Shown: positions 26,101 through 39,200 of the stretch, in pieces
Numbering within the stretch: position 1 is the stretch's first letter
Layout: each line of letters starts with the position of its first letter
Assembly (NCBI RefSeq): GCF_033958435.1
Contig: NC_134137.1
Coordinates: 156,761,001-156,825,000 of the forward strand
Origin: Carettochelys insculpta
Taxonomy: Eukaryota > Chordata > Testudines > Carettochelyidae
Length of the DNA: 64,000 nt
Reading direction: 5' to 3'
Notes under the pieces: generated by a model
What the model saw: only the letters and a program-made list of their open reading frames with translations
What the model was told of the DNA's origin: nothing
Databases searched by the model: none
Position numbers and translations under genes: made by a program

Positions 26101-29100
26101 TCCAATCTATCCTGAGAACTATGACACTTTTCCTTCCGTCTTCTGGCTAGACATGAATGGACTCTTTGCATTTATTTTTCATGTTGTATCAGATATTGCA
26201 AGATATAATTACTAAACGAAGTCAGTATTTGTCCTAGAGAGAGAGGAGTAGTCTAAATCAGGGACTGACGTTATGAAGGAGTCTCCTTTCTCAGTGTGGT
26301 GCTGAATCTTGGCAATGCATCTGATATAACTTTTCTGTGTTCTGCATGTACAAGCCATTCAATTAACTACCAATTCTTTTTCTCCTTAGCCCTTCTTTTT
26401 GGCGGAGATACTAATCCGGCTCATCCCAAGCATATTGGGAGTATTGACCCTACCTGTAATGTGGCTGAGGTAGTAAAAGGTAAGGAGATAAATTTAACAT
26501 TTGTATTATGTTTTAAACACCAATTTACAGTTACACACAGATAACTAGTTATGGTGTCCGATGCAAAAAATTTATTTCCAGTTTATTATTTTTAAAAACT
26601 CTAAGAAATTATAAACTTTCAGTTGCTTATAATGAGGCCATAAAACTATCAAAAGAATCTAATAATATGAACTATATGTTGCTCTTACAGCATTTTTCAC
26701 CTGTACTGTTATACATTTGGGAACTGACACAGAGCTGTAGTAAAAACTTGCTGAAGGACACCCTGCAGTCCAGGGGCAGAATTGGAACTAGAATGCATAT
26801 CCCCTACATCCTATCCAAGTATTTTATCTACTTGACCACACTTTCTAGTGACTTCAGAATCAAAAATGTGAAGCTAATGGTATGTTCATATAACTACAAA
26901 AATGGAATTATAGCTTGGTTGTACTACAAGAACAGATTCAAGTCGGATACGACCACGTTTAATAATGCTTGCTGTGGTGGTTAAATAATCTTCCATAGAG
27001 TATTTAAAAGTACATATTCTATTTCATGTCCTTTTGTAAAGGAAGTCAAATATATACGTGGTCCTCTGTTCTTGTACAGTTATTTAACTAAAGCTCTATA
27101 ATAAAGAAACACGCACTTCAGGGAAGTGAGGTTATAAAACAAGAACAATCTTGAGACGTTTAGAACCTCTTAGTTTTTGTGTTTAGGCAGCCTCCCAATG
27201 TGTATTTTTGGGGAAAACTTACTATTTGTAAAAAGTAACTTAACGTCTAGTTGAGACTAGCTTACTGATTTTTCTCAATGCTCTAAAGTCAACATGCTTG
27301 TTTGTTGAAATATGCAGGGTCTTAAGGAGGCTTGCAGGCAAGACTAGAGTCAAAATTTGAGGTCATATGAAAAATCCCCAAGTAGCCCACCAAAACAAAA
27401 AAGTGACACCAGAATTTCATTGTTCTTATAATGTTGTACATATTCCTGAGTCTTACCTTATCACTCTCATACTAACTGAGAGCAAATCAAGAACATGGTA
27501 TATGTTTGGGAACGATGTCTGGCACAAATTGTCCCTCTGGGAAGAATATTCTTAAAGATTTTCAGGGTGAAAGTTGGATCTGCATTGTAGCTCAGATGAA
27601 ACTGAAAAACTGCATGAAGTCATTTTGGTAGCTGCAGCAGGATTAGGGCTCTGTCATAAGCTGTTTGGAGACACCTAACAGAGTAACAAGGTGGCTCAAG
27701 ATGTCATGCTGTAGCGAGTGAACCTGAAAAAGACCTGTGTACGGTAAGTTTGAGTTCCTCTCTGTGTAGATTTCAAAAAATGTAAATTGTGTGCATAGAA
27801 TTGTAGACACGTGGGACTGGAACAGACTTCAAGAAGTCTTCTAGTCCAGTCTCCTGCACCCAAGGCAGTACTACATAGTAACTAGATCTTTCCTGACAAG
27901 TGTTTTTCTAACCTGTTCTTAAAAATCTTCAGTGATTGGAAAAATGAGTAATAGTGTGGCATTTCAGACTGGCAAGCAAATTGATTTGGGCATAATTCTT
28001 TCCTGGTCTGGAACCCACTTTGACCTGATGAAGTGTGTTTCAGTCCAAGAAAGCCTATGCCCAATAAATTTGTTAGTCTGTAAGGTACCACAAGATTCCT
28101 CATTTTTGTGAAACATACTAACTCAGCTCCCCCACTGATACTTGCTTCATTGATGGAAATTTTTCAGCCTTCCTTGGCAGTTTGTTCCAGTGCTTGACTG
28201 CCCTGACAGGAATTTTTTTCCTGATGTCCAACCTAAAGCTCCCTTTTGTTAGGACAGGAAGCAATGAACTATCTTCAGATATTAATGTGAATCATTTTTC
28301 TCTGGCCTTCTTGTGACCACTTCTTATGTACTTGAAAACTGTTATGTCTCCATGTCCTCAGTCTTCTCTTCTCTGGACTAAATAGACCCAAGGTTTCTCC
28401 CCACCCTCAAGTATTTTTTCTTCGGTCATGTTTTCTAGACCTTGAATCATTAGTTGCTTTCAGCCAGGACTTTGCATAGACATCTTTGGGAAATTTCTCC
28501 CTGAGAACAGAGTTTCTGGATTAAGAGCCCCGTTCTGAAATCCACATGCTTAGTCAGATTTATTTTAGAACTGCCAAGGAAAATGGAATAATTAAATAGA
28601 GGAAAGATGAAAGTCTTTAGTAAACAGCTGCCTTCAGTTGCTGTAGTTGTGGTGCATGTTCTCATATCATTCCTGACCAGTGGGACTGTGTGTGATCAAA
28701 GAAAAGCAAGTAGTTGTGATTTTCAGCAGTGTCAGTGTGATCAAAGGATTGCTGAGCATCATGATAGGCATCCAGGTTAGAGAGCTCTGTTCCAAGGACT
28801 GGTGTAAGGTTGACATAGCGCTGTACTAGGTTACTTCCATTAGTCAAAATAGTAGCTTACATTTATATTTATATTTACGTTATATTTATCATGATAAATA
28901 CAAACACAAAAAACACATTTCAAGTCTCTACAATAATTCAGTAAGCCTACACTAATCAAGGGTTCAAACCTAACAGTTTCACTTTTCTAAATGAGTTCTT
29001 TGAGACTAGTACCCATGGCTCATGGGGCAAACTGCACAAATATTTTTAAATGATATTCTGACACAAAGGAGAACTTCATAGTGGTTTTTTTTTTGTTTTG

Positions 29101-32100
29101 TTTTGTAACTTCTGCTAAAAAGAAAATCCTGGTGCAGCCGTACCTGAAGTGGCACTACTGGCTTATAATATTGTGGCCAGAGGTGTATACCACTCACTCT
29201 GAATTTGGAGTCGTTTGGAGAGTGGGTTCCATGAATAAGTCCTGCCTCTATTCCTCCCTCCCCGCCCCCCCACCAAAAAGGAGTTGATTTTATTTTTCAA
29301 ATTGTTCCAAAGCCGACTTGCACAGTTATATTGCCTTGAAGTTTGGTATTCCACAACAGAAGCTGACGTAGCCTTTGGAGGGTAGGCTGGGAAGAGAACA
29401 CCCTTTGTAATGAAAGCATCATTTAAGCTGTCTCAGAGCTATTGTATCTGACTTGTACTCATCTTTGTGCATATTTTTATTCTTCTGAGAGCATCCCTTT
29501 GAGATTAATTACCATCTCCACCCTTCTGCAATTGTTTTCTGCTGTAGCGATTTGTGCTTAGACTCCTAACACTAACCTAGCCCCCCAGATCAGAGCACAA
29601 AGATTGGGGCTTCCCTCCACTTTCTTTTGCTGCGTGCAGGAGGTACATATGCTCCTTACTGTCCCATTCTTCCTTCCTCTGAGTCCCTCCAGCCCTTCTG
29701 GGGGTATGAAGGGGCCAAGAGGCAAGCAGAGTGGTTAGTTGAATGGCAGCAAGGTATTCCCAGGAAGCCTTTGTATTTTCCCAATTCAGGGGCCCTATAT
29801 CCAAAACCCTTCACTGTCACCACTTACTCGAAAAAACAAGTGACCTTTGGTGAAAAACTTTATAAATATAAATTTAAGGTTGGCCTATTCTGCCTTTACA
29901 GAATGTCAGATTGTACCTATGTTTAAATCTCTTAAGTACAAGGTTATGGTACATATTGTAGCACACTCTCCTTCCAGAGGATTTGAAACGTTGTGGCAAC
30001 AAAGAGTATGATTATAGGAGAAACTGTTAGATTGTATCTGCACGAAATAAAAAATTGGAGGCAGGCTTAGTGAACATTAGCTATCCTACACTTAACTGGT
30101 TTCACCTACTCTGCATAAAGCACTGTTTCTTAAACTGCGTTCCATGGAACATTGGCATTCCATGAGCAACTTGCAAGTGTGCCGTGAGCATCTGACACTT
30201 TTTTGATATCGTACACTGATGGTATATATTGTCTGTCATTAAAACTAGATACAATGTTGCCTTCTTCATTGTTACGATACCTGATTAAGTTACTGCTCTT
30301 CTTTTTTTAAATAATTTTTAAAGAAAATTTTCGTAGATGCTCCACATTAAAAATAACATTATTTGGTGTTCTGTGGTCTCAAAAACTTAAACACTGGCTG
30401 AAAGCATCCAGAGTTGCCTGATCTTGTAACCTGACCCTTGTTCTAAGGATGACTTTTGCCCTGTTGTGTGCTGTTAAGCATGTGATCAGACTATTCTGAA
30501 TATTCAAGCAAGATGACTGTTGTGTGCCTCTACTTGTACAACTCATGTAATTTAATACTTCTGATAGTAAAGCTGTGGTTTTTAAGAGAATTTGCCCTTT
30601 TAGGGTTATACACTGGAATATATATTTCAAATAGCATGAAAATGCACACTGGTTTCAGATTTTTAGACGAATGCCTAAAAAGTCAGATATTTGCATGTAA
30701 TCTTGTTATTCTAAGAAACTGAAAGACCATTGTTAGTCTTTTTGCATAAATGCAGAATTGACATTGAAATATGCTGTTATTTTTTCTTTCACAGATGCTT
30801 ATGAAACAGCTAAGATGTTGTGTGAGCAGTACTATCTGGTTGCACCAGAGTTGGAAGTTGAAGAATTCAATGGTAATAGGAAGTTCATTTTATTTTTAAG
30901 TGCTGTAGGAAATATTGGGGACGGGGGGGGAGCATATTAGCAAATAGAACAAACATAATGGCTAACTGTTTAGTTAATAGATATGATTTTAAGTTGTGAG
31001 TTACAGCAGAATACAAAGATCATATATAGAGAGGTCGCGTTCCTTACCCTCCTCGTTATTCTTCCTTCGAGGGCAGAAAAAAGGGTTAATGAGTTAATTA
31101 AAATGACTCCAGAGATGGGTGCACTTAACATTCTGGAGCACTTATTCTGCACATGATGCTGAGGAAAAAATGCTGCATGCTAAATGAGATATCGTTTCCA
31201 GCAGCTGTGTTTTGCTTTCTTTAGAGTTATGTAGGCGTAGGTAATTACCAGGCCTGATTCTGCTTCTCTTCTATGTCTGCATTCTGTGTTTAATTCAGAG
31301 GTGTGCTTCCAAATTCCACTCTTACATTCTAGAAAAGTGAGAGAACATAAAAACAACAAATCCTGTGGCACCTTATATATTAACAGATATATTTTGGAGC
31401 ATAAGCTTTTGTGGGCAAAGGCCCGCTTCATCAGATGCAATGAGTGAGAACATAGTTATGCAGTTGTTTTTATTACAAGTTCAGATTACTACAGTAGATG
31501 GCGTGAACTGTGATACCACAGGGGGAGTATGCTGAAAAAATATTTTAACTAACTTAAATTTTATTTATTTCTAGCTAAAGCTCCAAACAAGCCTATTCAA
31601 GTAGTCTATGTACCCTCACATCTGTTTCATATGCTATTTGAGTTGTTTAAGGTAGGAAAGATTTATCAATGCTTGGATTGAATAGCCATAGTGTTATATG
31701 TTGTAGTTAAGGCTTTCTTAGCCATAGTATTTGCAAAAATAATTTTTCCTCATGTTCTCTTGTGTTTTGTTTTTGAAAGTTTGGAGTGATGTGATTAAAG
31801 TTAGCCATTAAGCCCTTTCCTAATGTACAGACTTCAGACACTCATTTGGACTCAGATGTGGATTGTACTTGTTTCTGCATTTGGTTAACTCAGAATGGCT
31901 TGCAATAAAATTTCTAACACTAAACTTCATGGCACAGTACCAGACCTTTTTTTAATTTGCTCAAGCTTTTTTGCTTTATTGGATGGTTTGAAGTTCATCT
32001 TGAGGGAGAGTTCATCATGACCATTTTCTTTTTGGTATGACTTTTTTAAAAAAAATACTAGTTTCAGAACTGAGAAGTTAAACTAAATAGAAAGAATAGG

Positions 32101-35100
32101 AGAGACACTGAAGTACATAAATTGTATATTTTGAGAAAAGTAAGTGCAAATGCCCTGAGATGCATAATTGGGCACATTGTATAAGTTAAGAAAACAAATC
32201 TATTCAGTAGAAGGCAATGTGATATTTGTCCAATGAATATGTTTTTCTTTGTGTTCTTCGTTAGTGTGCATATACTCATGTGCAAGTACTTGACTCCTGT
32301 CTTTTCCCTGTCCTGTCATGAGCTTCATGATGCATAACTTTCTCTAGGACAGAGTTGGTCTGAATTTGTGAAGTGTTGCTGTAGATTTGTTTTCAACTAT
32401 AAAATTATGTAGTGTGCACTAATATAAAAGTCAAACACAGTAGTAGCAGTAAGTAATATTACATTTGTGCTGTACTGAGTGTGCAAACTGCATTGATTAA
32501 ATGACTGCAACATAATAGTTTTGAAGTGGGTCAGGTACGTCAAGGCTTTATTATACTTCCATTGCACATTGTCATTTTGAAAGTAATTTATTTAATCAAT
32601 CAAAATAATAAGTGTTAATTTCTGTACAGGGTGAGCCTCTCTAATCCAGAACACTGTCCCTCCAGCAACATCCACAATCTGGCATGATTTTAGTTAGCCA
32701 GGTGACTACTTACCATTTGTGTGGCCAAGTTTCTTGTGGTCCCACAAAACGTGTTTATGGCCATCGGTCCTGGCTCTGTGTTGTGTGCTGTTATTTAGCT
32801 GTAACTTACCACTAAATGGGTGCATCTACACTAGGAACTAACTGGGTGCGTCCACACTAGCTCCCTACTTCGAAGGGAGCATGGTAAGTAAGGTGTTGGG
32901 AGATTATTAATGAAGTGCTGCGGTGCATATGCAGCTCTTCATTAAGCTAATTCTCCCCCAGGGCAACTTCAAAGTGTTAACACTTTGAATTTGCTTCAGG
33001 GAGAATTAGCTTAATGAAGTGGTGCATATGCACCGCAACACTTCATTAATAATCTCCCAACACCTTACTTACCATGCTCCCTTCGAAGTAGGGAGCTAGT
33101 GTAGACACACCCACTCTGAAGTTAACTTCGAAGTTAGGCACTACATCAAAGTAGCCACAGAGAGTCTACGCACATTTTCCCTTACTTCGAAGTTAACTTT
33201 GAAGTAGGGAGCCCAACTTTGAAGTCTCTACCCCATTCCTGAGAATGGTAGTAGTACCTTACTTCAAAGTAGGGTTAGTGTAGATGCTCTGTTTCAAAGT
33301 AAGCAACTTCGAAGTTATTTTTGTAGTGTAGACACAGCCAGTGTCTTGTAAGAACCCAGTAAACTGTGTAAGTGTTGGTAATGCTGCTAGACAATATTGA
33401 CCTCCTGTGGTCCAGCACATTTTCTTCTCCAGCACTGGTCAGATTCTGAAGGTGTTGGCTGAGAGTGGTTTAACCTGTACAATAGAAGTGGGTAGTCCTG
33501 GTATGTACAATTAATTTACTATATTCACTTTACTGGAGAAACTCAGTTACGAATACCAAGAAATTGATGTTGTTTGTAATTCTGAAATGTTGATAACTCT
33601 GAACAAAATGTTGTTATACTTTGATATATATATATATAACAGAACATTAACTTCGTACAGGTTAAACCTCTCTAGTCCAGCACCCTTGGGATCTGACAGG
33701 TGGTGAACAAGAGAATTTGCTGAATCACAGGAGGTTAATATTGTCTAGCAGATTACCAACAATGCCACAGTTTACATAGCTCTGATAAGACATTTAGGGA
33801 TAAATTACAGCTAAATAACAGCACAAAATACTGAGAGCCAGGACTGGTGACTGTAAATAAACTTTATGGAACTGCAGGAAACTTGGTCACACCCATGGTA
33901 AGTGGACATGCAGCTAACAAAAATCATGCCAGATCATGGATGTTGCTGAACAAGTATATGTTCAACTAGAGAGCTTCAACCTGTACAGCGTTGAAATTTT
34001 CCTATGTGAAAGAAGCATGCTGCTTTCCCTTTATCACGTTAGTAGTTTATGTTGGGCATAGTGCTAAACTGCATTTGAGGGTTTGTTTGTGGAATTTTTT
34101 GTTCTCTCTCTGAATTCCAAATGGTGTGTTCAGTTCATTGGTCAGTTTCTAAGCCTGGTCTTCATAACTCTGATTTACTACTGTATTGCTTTGTGCTTTC
34201 TGGTGTTGTATCCAATAGAAATATTAATTTACTTTCAGTGAAGTATTACAATATAAAAGTGTAATAAGCTGACAGTTGACTTGCTGGAAAGTATATCTTC
34301 AGTTTGCTCATATACACCCTCTTCTGTATGCATGTGTACAAATATAGGGCAGTTTTAGTCAAAGTTTTTTAGAAAAACAGTGAAAACATATGCAATTTAT
34401 ATATTGTTGTTACAAAAAGTATTTATGGTAAAGTGGAGGTGGAGAATAAATGGGAATCTAAAACATATTGTTTTAACTTTAGAACTCAATGAGAGCTACG
34501 GTGGAATTACATGAAGGTAGGAAAGAAGGCTGTCCCTCAATTAAAACATTAGTCACATTGGGAAAAGAAGATCTATCCATAAAGGTAAACTCGGTGCTTT
34601 TTTTATTTTCTAGGGAAAAAGGTGCCATAACTCAAATGTGCCCCCCTCCCCACACACCCCAGGCCGAAATTCAAGCTCCAAAACACCCCTTCCCCTGCCT
34701 CCCCTGGAACTCAATCCCTAGTACGCACCCCCTCTTGCCTCCAGGTAGCTTAACCCCCTCTCCCCGGTAGCCCCAGTCTGTTCCCACCTCTCACTCCCAG
34801 GCTCAAACTCTTGCTGCCCTGCACCCCCCAGGTGGCTTAACCAACCTCCCTCCCCAAACCACACCCTCTTCCTCCACCTGATATTTTAGCGCCCCCCCCC
34901 CCCCAAGAACGGCAATCCATACCCCCTCTCGCCCTCAGGGTCTCACTCCCCCACCCCTTCAGCAACCCCAGACCGCTGCCAGACTCAAGCTCTTGCTGCC
35001 TCTCCACACAACTGGCTGTTAAACCAATTAAACATTCTTCAGCATGGCAGGCTGCTGGGAGCTGGAAGAGAGTGGCGACAGGAGCAGTAGCTGCATATGG

Positions 35101-36255
35101 CTGATTAAAGAGCCACATGCAGCTCAGAGTTGCCTAGCCACATTTTAAAAATGGTGGTGCCAGCAAAAAAGGAGACAGAATGCCGTTCCACAGCATTCTC
35201 TGGGAAAAGAGCCCTGGGTAAACTAATACTTTTAAATAACGGGACTGACTTTCAAAGATATGCTCACAAGTAACATTTTCAATAAATGTATCTTTAATTT
35301 TGCTAGGGCTAAATTATGTACTCCATATAGTTTCTGGCACTCATGCCATTTGCATTAATGTCTATACATGAGATATTAATAATGCTTTGTCTATTTGATG
35401 CTGTGAACTTTCTGTTCCTGAGCAGATAATGAGAATTCAGATAAAACTTAGGGTTTGTTCTTTTCTCCTATAGATTAGTGATCAGGGAGGTGGTGTCCCT
35501 CTGAGAAAAATAGATCGACTGTTTAACTACATGTACTCAACAGCACCTAGGCCTAGTTTGGAGCCAACAAGAGCTGCACCTTTGGTGAGTGTCTGTGGGC
35601 CAGGGCAAAATATTTTTTTCCAAACATTTACATTCTCTATCCTCTCTTCTAGGTAAATCATTTTTACATTTCTGGTGCAGAAATTAGATAGCATCAGTAA
35701 ATCCATGTAGGCAAAACTTATCAGGATAAACTTAACTAGGATTCTGCATTTTTAGCAACTCATCTGTGGAGTAGGAAATTACTTTTCTTTGAGTGTTATG
35801 AGTACTGTATTCTTGGAAATGACTATATCCAGGTACAGTGCAGCATTTTAAAACAGATTAATATAAATAATATTTAGAATCTAAATTAATTAGAATGTAG
35901 TGTTTTGTATATATACCAAATAGTACCTTGTTAGCTAAGCCATTTTTTTTACAGAGCACTGCAGGTAAAAAGGAATTGAGTTTGACGTTTTTTAAAAATG
36001 ACGTTTAAACAGTTTTAAGTCTTTGTCTTGTGAAAATAAAATCAAAATGTTTGTAATGTGTTATGTCACAGGGTAACTCATTTTATTTAGTCTTAGCTCT
36101 TTAATAGTCATATCTGTCATTTTATTCCTCTTCAGTAGTATTTTTGGGCCCAGATTTACAAAAATGTTCATCCCATGGTAGCTTCCTTTAAGAGCAATGG
36201 GGCGGGGGAGGGGGCGCGACGGGACAGAGAGAGAGAATGGATCATTTTATATATT

Positions 36256-36299
<44 letters not shown>

Positions 36300-39200
36300 A
36301 TCATTGCAGAAGTCTAACTAGTATACCTCTTGTATGGTGTTATTTCATAAAGAGTATTGGTTAACACCAATAATACACTTGCCACTAATCTTAGATTCCC
36401 CCTTTTCTTCTTTGTGCTGCACCGTTTCTGATGCAGTCTTTAACTTTGAGTATGTCAAGTAAAAATTTATATGTTAGGCACTTTCCTTTTCATGTTTTAA
36501 ACGCTCTGCTGTTCATCATAGTCACATGCTATCTGGTGGTGGTAATGAATCATAGAACACTAGGATTGGAAGGGACCTCAAGAGGCCATCGAGTCCAGCC
36601 CGCTGCCCCAATGGCAGGACCAAGTTCTGTCTAAACCATCCCTGATAGACATCTATCTAACCTGTTCTTAAATATCTCCAGCAATGGAGATTCTACAACC
36701 TCCCTTGGCAATTTATTCCGCTGTTTGACTGCCCTGACAGTTAGGAACTTTTTCTGAATATCCAACCTAAACCTCCCTTGCTGCAGTTTAAGTCCATTGC
36801 CTCTTGTTCTATCCTCAGGGGCCAAGAAGAACAAGTTTTCTCCTTCCTCCTTATAACTCCCTTTTAGATATCTGAAAACCGCTATCATGTCTCCCCTCAA
36901 TCTTCTCTTTTGCAAACTAAACAAGCCCAATTCTTTCAACCTTTTTTCATATCACATTCTCTAGACCTTTAATCATTCTTGTCGCTTTTCTCTGGACCCT
37001 CTCTAGTTTCTCCACATCTTTTTTGAACTGTGGTACCCAGAACCTGGACACAATACTCCAGCTGAGGCCTAACCAGCTCAGAGTAGAGCGGGAGAATGAC
37101 TTCTCGTGTCTTGTTCACAACACACCTGTGAATGCATCCCAGAATCATGTTTGCTTTTTTTGCAACAGCATCACACTGTTGACTCATATTTAGCTTGTGG
37201 TCCACTATAACCCCTAGATCCCTTTCTGCTGTAGTCGTTCCTAGACAGTCTCTCCCCATTCTGTATGTGTGAAACTGATTGTTCCTTCCCAAGTGGAACA
37301 CTTTGCATTTGTCCTTATTAAACTTCATCCTGCTTACCTCAGACCATTTCTCCAATTTATCCAGATCATTTTGAATTATGACTCTATCCTCCAAAGTTGT
37401 TGCAACCCTTTCCAATTAATTAATTTGCAAATAACATATGCCTGCCCCAGAAATCTTACATAGTGTGTCTAGTTAAAACCTCGCATTTGTTCCCAATGTC
37501 GGAAGTAGTTTAGTGAGTCCTCCTTGGTTCTATTCATTCTGCTTGCTGCAGCACTTTGTCTCGATATAAGATGTTCACCACCTTTAGAAAATTATCAGAA
37601 GTAATCCATACCATGAACCTGATAAAATTTTACTCATTTCTTGATCATATTTTGTTGTTTTGTATTTTAATTTCTCTATTTTTGATTTGCCTAATTTTCT
37701 GCTCCTGTTAAAATTTTATGAGAGCTAGCCTATTGTGAGCAAATTATTTCCTGTCATTTTCAGGGTTGTCTTTTCCATCTGTGAACCCAGTTAATAATTG
37801 CCTTTCCATCTTTCCTAATTCTGTATGGTTGTGTTTATAATTAAGATATTAAATCGGGGAGATGAAGAAAAGGAGAAGGCATGGCAAAATTATGATGGAG
37901 TTTGCAATGCAATGCTTGTACTGTTGTTGATTTTCTGTCAAAGAACCTCAGCCCTGACCTTTTTCAGAGCTATGTGAGGAAATTAGCAGTCACGTACATC
38001 ATCCCTGCCTCAAGTGAGAGTTTACAACGCTAACCTCATTAGTAACTTCTAGCTAGTGTAAGTGATAAAATAGACTGCTTATGAAACATGTTACAAAATT
38101 AGTGGTACTAGAATTCCTGTACAGAGTTTCTTACGACATTTCTGTTCCTCATTACTGCCCCTCCCAAACAGTGAGCAGGCCTGCTACGAAGCCACAGAGG
38201 TGAGTGATCCCTCTAGTCAGTTTTTGAAGAAGTTGGGGCAGGTATTTTTTTTTCATGTTTGTGGGATGTGATTCTTCACAAGCTCAAGATTATATGGGGG
38301 GCTGAATATTCAGTGAGCACTTTGGTACTTTCCTTGTGCTTTTGGTTTGTCTCGCTTGTAGTTTTGCTGTCAGTCAGACTTTATGGTGGCTTCTCATTGC
38401 TCATTATTTTGAAAAAACGTAGGTTGCAATATAGTGCTTGTAAATGCTTTCTTGTTGTGGAAAGCCCTTGCCAGCATAGGGGAATTCAAACAAATAATGT
38501 GTATTCTGCTTGTCTGCCTCAGCTGGGCAGGTATTGGGGGCCTGAAACAGGGATCCCACCATCTTGTATCACAGAAACCTGCTCAGACTTCCTGGCTGTG
38601 GTTACACTGAACTGCACCACTGGCAGCAGTATGCAAATGGACAGTCTCGAAAATGCAAGTGGCTGCTCATTTGCATATTTACTCTCTGGCAGACCCTGCT
38701 GCTGGCACACACAAAAAAACTGTGTAAACATGGTTCTGCCAGTGAAAGCTCCCCTTTGTCGGCAGCCTCTTACTCCTGATTTTTTCCGGGCATAAGAGGC
38801 TGCCAACAAAGGGGGCCGGGTTTTGCCGGCAGAACCACATTTACACAGCTTTTTTTTTTGTGCCAGTGGCAGGGTCTGCCAGTAAGCGAATAGGCAAATG
38901 AGCCTCCACTTGCATTTTCGAGACCACCCATTTGCATACAGTGGCTGGCAGTTCAGGTGAGTGTAACCATAGCCCCTTTGTTTTGTATCCCACTGTGCTG
39001 TTCATTGATCTCTCCACTAATCCCTTCACAGTCTCTTGCAGCAGTGCTGTTTGCAGTGTATCCTGTGCCTTTGGCCCTTTCCCAGTGCCTGAGAGGAAAT
39101 AAGGTCTTTCTTTGACTGGGCTCAGACTGGGCTCAGCTAACCCTATTCCTCTTTCCCCTTTGCTGCATTCCTGTACCCTTCTTAATCAGCCTTGAACAGA

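Larger units (their letters stand above)
24064..26389 (+). other. PDK3 intron 4
   Basis: Contains a TA-flanked Tc1/mariner-type MITE (25160-25473) and a hAT-type MITE (25584-25807). Bases 24064-25155 and 25820-26385 are AT-rich with nothing recognised. Confidence 0.7.
26480..30794 (+). other. PDK3 intron 5
   Basis: Contains a decayed minus-strand CR1 (27797-28445) interrupted by a SINE-like piece (27946-28110), and a hAT-type MITE (30121-30395). Bases 26480-27795, 28450-30115 and 30400-30790 show no recognisable gene or repeat. Confidence 0.7.
32627..33477. mobile_element. Tc1/mariner-type MITE, host of nested insertions
   Basis: Ends CAGGGTGAGCCTCTCTAATC and GTGGTTTAACCTG, with TA at 32625-32626 and 33478-33479. 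The family matches 33658-33983, in inverse orientation. The copy is split between CACTAAAT and GTCTTGTAAG by a Harbinger MITE. Removing the insert restores the order seen in the sister copy. Confidence 0.8.
31652..34482 (+). other. PDK3 intron 7
   Basis: Dominated by DNA transposons: a Tc1/mariner-type MITE carrying two nested Harbinger MITEs (32627-33477) and a second copy of the same Tc1/mariner-type family (33658-33983), with a (TA)n tract at 33624-33639. Bases 31655-32620 and 33990-34480 are plain AT-rich sequence. Confidence 0.75.

Noticed and set aside
36969..37415. 148-codon minus-strand ORF as a host gene
   Set aside because: It is CR1 ORF2 sequence, as its motifs and the adjacent CR1 3' terminus show.
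38259..38795. 178-codon + strand open frame
   Set aside because: It crosses the left border of the palindromic MITE at 38594 and has no codon structure or homology. The inverse strand is equally open because of the palindrome.
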